From NCBI GenBank assembly GCA_023459495.1, contig JAEWTL010000087.1, forward strand, positions 1 to 42,339: a stretch of 42,339 bases of DNA. Direction: 5' to 3'. Below are positions 39,443-42,339 of this stretch, one piece after another. A model generated the notes under the pieces. It ran no database searches and had not been told where the DNA came from. It saw only the letters and a list, made by a program, of their open reading frames with translations. Origin of the DNA: Bacillota bacterium. Its GTDB lineage: Bacteria > Bacillota > Clostridia > Christensenellales > SZUA-584. Position 1 is the stretch's first letter, and every line of letters begins with the position of its first letter. Made by a program: the position numbers and the translations under genes.

Positions 39443-41494
39443 ATGGCGCTGATAACTTGCGTAAATTGTGGGGGAACATATTCAGATACTTTAGAAGCAT
39501 GTCCGCATTGTCACTATGTACCGTTTAAGACCGCTGGCCATGAACGCGGCAGCGATGAGGCGGTAAATCATGCTTACGGCTTTACGTTAAGTGAAGGACA
39601 AACTTTTCCGCCGGATTCGATTGGCGCGGCATATGACCATGCAGTAAAAGATATGGAAAATGCAGAAACCGTGGCGCAATGGGAAGCGCTCTATATTCGA
39701 TTCCACGAGTTTCAAAATTATAAGGACGCTCATGCCAAATCGATGGAATGCAAGACCCGAGCGATAGAATTGAAGTTACTTGAAAACAGAGAAAGTATTT
39801 ATAACGATACTGTCGCGTCATTGGGTTCTTTATCAAGCAGCAGGGATTGGGAAGGGGCTATGGCGCGTTTCAACTCCCTTGGCGACTATAAAGATTCATT
39901 GCGTTTAGCAAAAGAGTGCCTGATAAAAATGGAAGAAATAAAGAAAGAAGAAGCGTATCAGGCCGCATTGAATAACCTTAAAAACAGTAAAAGTCCAGCG
40001 CAATGGAGAAAAGCAGCCGAAGTGTTTAAATTATTGGGTGATTACAGAGATGCCAAGGGAAAAAGCGAGTACTGTATACGGCAATCTGCGAAGCGCAAAA
40101 AAATGGCGATTATATTGAGCTCGTCGATTTTTATTGTATTGGCAATGGCTGTTTTATGGATATTCGTCATTAGCCCTTTAGTTAAATATGAACAGGGCAA
40201 ATCCGCCTTGGCAAATGCGAAGTATTCCGAGGCAATAGAAGTGTTTAGCGGCCTTGGTGACTACAAAGATGCATCTGATGAATTATTAGCGGCGTATTAC
40301 AATTTAGGGGATCAGCTATTCAGTGAGAGTGATTTTATTGGTGCTGCGGAAGCATTCCGGCATGCTCAGAATTATAGCGATGCGAAAGCAAAGGTAGAGC
40401 TGTCAAAAAAGGCTGAAGAATATCAAAATGGCGTTTCGGCTTTGAATGACGGAGAATACATGAAAGCCGTTGAGTTCTTTACAGCTGCAGGGGATTACAG
40501 TGATGCCACAGTTAAGATTTCCGAGTGTTATTATGCTTATGGCGAACACTTGCTGAGCGAGCAAAAATATGTTGAGGCTGCGGAAACCTTCTACTCGGTC
40601 AGAGAATATAGTGATGCAATTGAGAAAATCAGCTATGCAGGCCATCAGCTTATTGCCAATCAAGATTACGAAGACGCTGTAACTGTATTCTCACTGTTAT
40701 CAGACACGACCAGCGGGTTATACGTCCGGTATGCAAAAGGCATGTCCGCCCTGATGGAAGGCGACTATTTAACCGCAATAGAAATGTTCAGGCTTGCCCG
40801 ATCTATAGAAGATTGTTCTGAGCGCTATGCAGAAGCCAATTATATGCAAGGACAATACTACTTTAACTATAAAAACTATTTCGATGCAAAGAGCTATTAC
40901 GTGGAAGCAGGTGATTTTAAAGACGCCTCTTATATGGTAACCGTTTGCGATTTTTTGATAGCAGAACATTATATGACGGTTGGTTATTTAAATTCTGCAA
41001 AAAACATATATGAGAGCCTGCCTGAAGATTTCATCTATAATGATATCAGCGTGACTTCCCGTATTGCCTTGCTTGACGAATATAGTGTTTTCGTAAAGAT
41101 GTGCGGCAAATGGAAGGCGACTGGAGATTGCCCGATTTCGACGAGACAAGTTGACTCCTATGGCTGGACGCAGTGGACAAGTGATAATCCAGACCCTAAT
41201 GAGTATATTATAATTACTTGCGTAATCAACAGTGATGGCACTGTAACGGTGTCCGGAAAGGCACAGTATACATACTTCACTAATTTTTCTATGATTAAGT
41301 ATGATCTGACTGTGTATTCGGCAAACACATCGTTTACAGTGACATTATCGGCTGCACCCTCTAATACAAACATTGCGGATAACGTGGTACTTACATTCTC
41401 CAAAGGCAAGTTTGTTTTGAAATATTCTTATAGGGAAAACAATCTCAGATTCAAAAGCACATATACCTATAGTACTAAAGTCGAAGATTATTAA
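39443..41494 (+). CDS. Zinc-ribbon, membrane-anchored TPR-like repeat protein (683 aa)
   Basis: Residues 1-30 carry CVNCGG and CPHCHY (one zinc ribbon). Helical repeats follow on the cytoplasmic side, with one membrane helix at about 221-246 (MAIILSSSIFIVLAMAVLWI). The outer part (about 250-560) is built of TPR-like units that each end in a (G/E)(D/E)Y(K/S)DA motif (GDYKDASDE, GDYSDATVK, REYSDAIEK, GDFKDASYM). The last about 120 residues look like a beta domain (DGTVTVSGKAQYTYF). GGGAGG lies upstream of the ATG. It looks inserted at the recO 3' end: a copy of that end follows it. Function unknown. Confidence 0.75.
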   Translation: MALITCVNCGGTYSDTLEACPHCHYVPFKTAGHERGSDEAVNHAYGFTLSEGQTFPPDSIGAAYDHAVKDMENAETVAQWEALYIRFHEFQNYKDAHAKSMECKTRAIELKLLENRESIYNDTVASLGSLSSSRDWEGAMARFNSLGDYKDSLRLAKECLIKMEEIKKEEAYQAALNNLKNSKSPAQWRKAAEVFKLLGDYRDAKGKSEYCIRQSAKRKKMAIILSSSIFIVLAMAVLWIFVISPLVKYEQGKSALANAKYSEAIEVFSGLGDYKDASDELLAAYYNLGDQLFSESDFIGAAEAFRHAQNYSDAKAKVELSKKAEEYQNGVSALNDGEYMKAVEFFTAAGDYSDATVKISECYYAYGEHLLSEQKYVEAAETFYSVREYSDAIEKISYAGHQLIANQDYEDAVTVFSLLSDTTSGLYVRYAKGMSALMEGDYLTAIEMFRLARSIEDCSERYAEANYMQGQYYFNYKNYFDAKSYYVEAGDFKDASYMVTVCDFLIAEHYMTVGYLNSAKNIYESLPEDFIYNDISVTSRIALLDEYSVFVKMCGKWKATGDCPISTRQVDSYGWTQWTSDNPDPNEYIIITCVINSDGTVTVSGKAQYTYFTNFSMIKYDLTVYSANTSFTVTLSAAPSNTNIADNVVLTFSKGKFVLKYSYRENNLRFKSTYTYSTKVEDY

Positions 41495-41514
41495 TGCCCG
41501 GTATAGTGATACCC

Positions 41515-41580
41515 GCGCTGATCGGGTATCTGGAGGGCGTATTGGGCAAGACGATCAAGGCGGCGGAGTTTGTGAAGTGA
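41515..41580 (+). pseudogene. recO 3' fragment A (last 22 codons)
   Basis: It reads ALIGYLEGVLGKTIKAAEFV, K, stop. The intact gene ends VLIGYLEGVLGKTIKAAKFV, K, stop (39172-39237). There are five base differences in 66. It begins 20 bp after the stop of the 683-residue protein gene and is followed after 10 bp by a MITE-like element. Confidence 0.92.
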
Positions 41581-41590
41581 GGGGAGCGTT

Positions 41591-41731
41591 AAAAGCCTCC
41601 CTTGCCTAAAGGGAGGTGGCGCAAAGCGCCGGAGGGATTCAAATGTAGAGTAGGTATAGCGGTGATACTGTGCTTAGCGAATCCCCCAGTCAGCCTTCGG
41701 CTGACAGCCCCCTTTAGGCAAGGGGGCCTTT
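41591..41731. repeat. MITE-like element, complete (141 bp)
   Basis: Left AAAAGCCTCCCTTGCCTAAA, GGGAGGTGGCGC/GCGCCGGAGGGATTC; right GAATCCCCCAGTCAGCC/GGCTGACAGCCCCC, then TTTAGGCAAGGGGGCCTTT. The ends are inverted repeats. It lies between the two recO 3' fragments. Halves or altered copies are at 25005-25160, 32073-32161 and 42130-42180. Confidence 0.85.
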
Positions 41732-41747
41732 GCTATAGCTGTTGTCT

Positions 41748-41813
41748 GCGCTGATCAGGTATCTGGAGGGCGTGCTGGGCAAGACGATCAAGGCGGCCAA
41801 GTTCGTGAAGTGA
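41748..41813 (+). pseudogene. recO 3' fragment B (last 22 codons)
   Basis: It reads ALIRYLEGVLGKTIKAAKFV, K, stop. It shares GCGCTGATC, CTGGAGGGCGT and the following GAGGGGA with fragment A, so A and B are closer to each other than to intact recO in places. It ends 14 bp before the start of the DUF6881 gene. Confidence 0.92.
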
Positions 41814-41827
41814 GGGGAAAGTTAAGT

Positions 41828-42115
41828 GTGAAATATTTAAAAGTTCAATGGATCCACAATTTTGATGACGAACCTGTAATGTTATATTCAGAAATTGATA
41901 TTAACAGAAACGAAGTCAGAAAGATTGAAATCTATAAGGATGGAACCGTGGGTTATGCAGACAAAGTTTCTGAGTACAACGGCTCTTTACTATCAGAACT
42001 TCCTATGCCAACTCTGCGGGAGATAGCTTCCGACAGCCAATTTCGCCCAAAGGAAATTTTGAAGCATGAATTTGAAGAGATGTGGACGAAAGCACTATCG
42101 GAAAGAGTGAAATAG
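41828..42115 (+). CDS. DUF6881 protein
   Basis: A 95-residue protein: MKYLKVQWIHNFDDEPVMLY, then SEIDINRNEVRKIEIYKDG and PTLREIASDSQFRPKEILKH, EFEEMW. This is the whole DUF6881 pattern. Members are often found alone or in clusters with polymorphic toxin and immunity genes, and an immunity role is suspected but not shown. The start is GTG 41828. It directly follows recO 3' fragment B and precedes half of a MITE-like element. Confidence 0.8.
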   Translation: MKYLKVQWIHNFDDEPVMLYSEIDINRNEVRKIEIYKDGTVGYADKVSEYNGSLLSELPMPTLREIASDSQFRPKEILKHEFEEMWTKALSERVK

Positions 42116-42129
42116 CTGTAGGGCAACGT

Positions 42130-42180
42130 AAAAGCCTCCCTTGCTAAAGGGAGGGGGACCGCGTAGCGGTGGAGGGATTC
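42130..42180 (+). repeat. Left half of the MITE-like element (solo)
   Basis: AAAAGCCTCCCTTGCTAAAG, then GGAGGGGGACCGC/GCGGTGGAGGGATTC. This is the left half of the element at 41591-41731; the right half is missing, and 42181-42218 carries no feature I can name. It starts 14 bp after the DUF6881 gene. Confidence 0.75.
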
Positions 42181-42218
42181 ACGTAGAGTGTGCTTGACAG
42201 TAATGCACGATTGTGATA

Positions 42219-42339
42219 TGAGTGGTGCCAGCTTGACAGTCTAAATGGCTAATAACTGGGTCTTGCGCAGCTTCTCAAAAGATTTCGGGGTCAGATACCC
42301 CAAAGCTGCATGTAACCGCTGGTACTTATAGAATACCTC
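42219..42339 (-). mobile_element. End of an IS3-family insertion sequence (cut by the window)
   Basis: The partial transposase at 42241-42339 and the outer sequence TGAGTGGTGCCAGCTTGACA (42219-42238) suggest the right end of an IS3-type element, which normally begins with TG. The exact boundary and target duplication cannot be fixed without the other end. Confidence 0.6.
42241..42339 (-). CDS. IS3-family transposase (OrfB) C-terminus, partial
   Basis: On the minus strand the frame enters from the window edge and reads EVFYKYQRLHAALGYLTPKS, FEKLRKTQLLAI, stop. The YQRLHAALGYLTP block is the conserved end of the DDE integrase domain of IS3/IS150-type transposases. The 5' part lies outside the window. 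Confidence 0.88.
   Translation of the reverse strand, partial: EVFYKYQRLHAALGYLTPKSFEKLRKTQLLAI

Noticed and set aside
36581..41813. recO fragments as an assembly error
   Set aside because: The fragments have diverged from intact recO and from each other, with mainly synonymous changes, which simple misassembly of one locus would not give; read-level confirmation would still be useful.
42192..42240. Direct repeat GCTTGACAGT (42192-42201 and 42231-42240) as IS target-site duplication
   Set aside because: It is 10 bp long and both copies lie at one end of the element; IS3-type elements make 3-4 bp duplications on opposite sides.

Overview
The window reads as a chromosome segment of an endospore-forming Clostridia-type Firmicute with a fairly GC-rich genome. 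The evidence is the conserved block yqfC-yqfD-phoH-pgpH-ybeY-cdd-era-recO (sporulation proteins YqfC and YqfD sit inside it), a BclB-type collagen-like exosporium protein, strong AGGAGG ribosome-binding sites, several TTG/GTG starts, and many small clostridial families (YlbF, DUF3781, DUF2085, CBO0543, DUF6881). An order such as Christensenellales or Oscillospirales is possible but is only an inference. No rRNA, tRNA or CRISPR array was seen.

Layout. 1-7042: 3' end of a collagen-like spore-surface gene, then mostly minus-strand single genes (Imm5-like immunity protein, PlsC-like acyltransferase with a zinc ribbon, small membrane proteins, a VOC protein, a two-domain HD/HD-GYP protein). 7209-10924: phosphate uptake operon pstC-pstA-pstB-phoU without a pstS, preceded by Pho-box-like 11-bp repeats. 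10949-14923: an A+T-rich block with a secreted protein facing a permease-ATPase-permease ABC set of the MacB/LolCDE type, probably acquired. 16474-21101: response regulator and kinase, followed by a 32-residue ORF, an ABC-2 type exporter and a winged-helix protein; the same 11-bp repeat stands in front of both transcription units. 21327-29036: accessory genes, including a Shedu (DUF4263) defence nuclease, a probable spore-layer Cys-repeat protein, a Vat/CatB-type acetyltransferase, an SseB-family protein and an isochorismatase-like hydrolase. 29224-39237: the sporulation/ribosome/DNA-repair block. 36388-42339: the surroundings of recO, full of small inserted genes, repeats and gene fragments, ending in an IS3-type transposase cut by the window edge.

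The most unusual signal is a repeated pattern of short duplicated gene ends beside single inserted genes. The recO start (leader plus 8 to 13 codons) occurs twice upstream of intact recO, after inserted small genes. The last 22 codons of recO occur twice downstream, after a 683-residue protein gene and again before a DUF6881 gene. The SseB-family 3' end is repeated beyond the acetyltransferase gene, and a decayed copy of the response-regulator 3' end lies inside the 5' part of the kinase gene. Several fragments lie next to small inverted-repeat (MITE-like) elements. One such element appears in two forms: a short one, and one whose middle is a DUF559 endonuclease gene. A separate family of multi-hairpin intergenic arrays occurs three times, in both orientations, with compensating stem changes. 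These patterns are visible in the sequence; the mechanisms proposed for them are inference.
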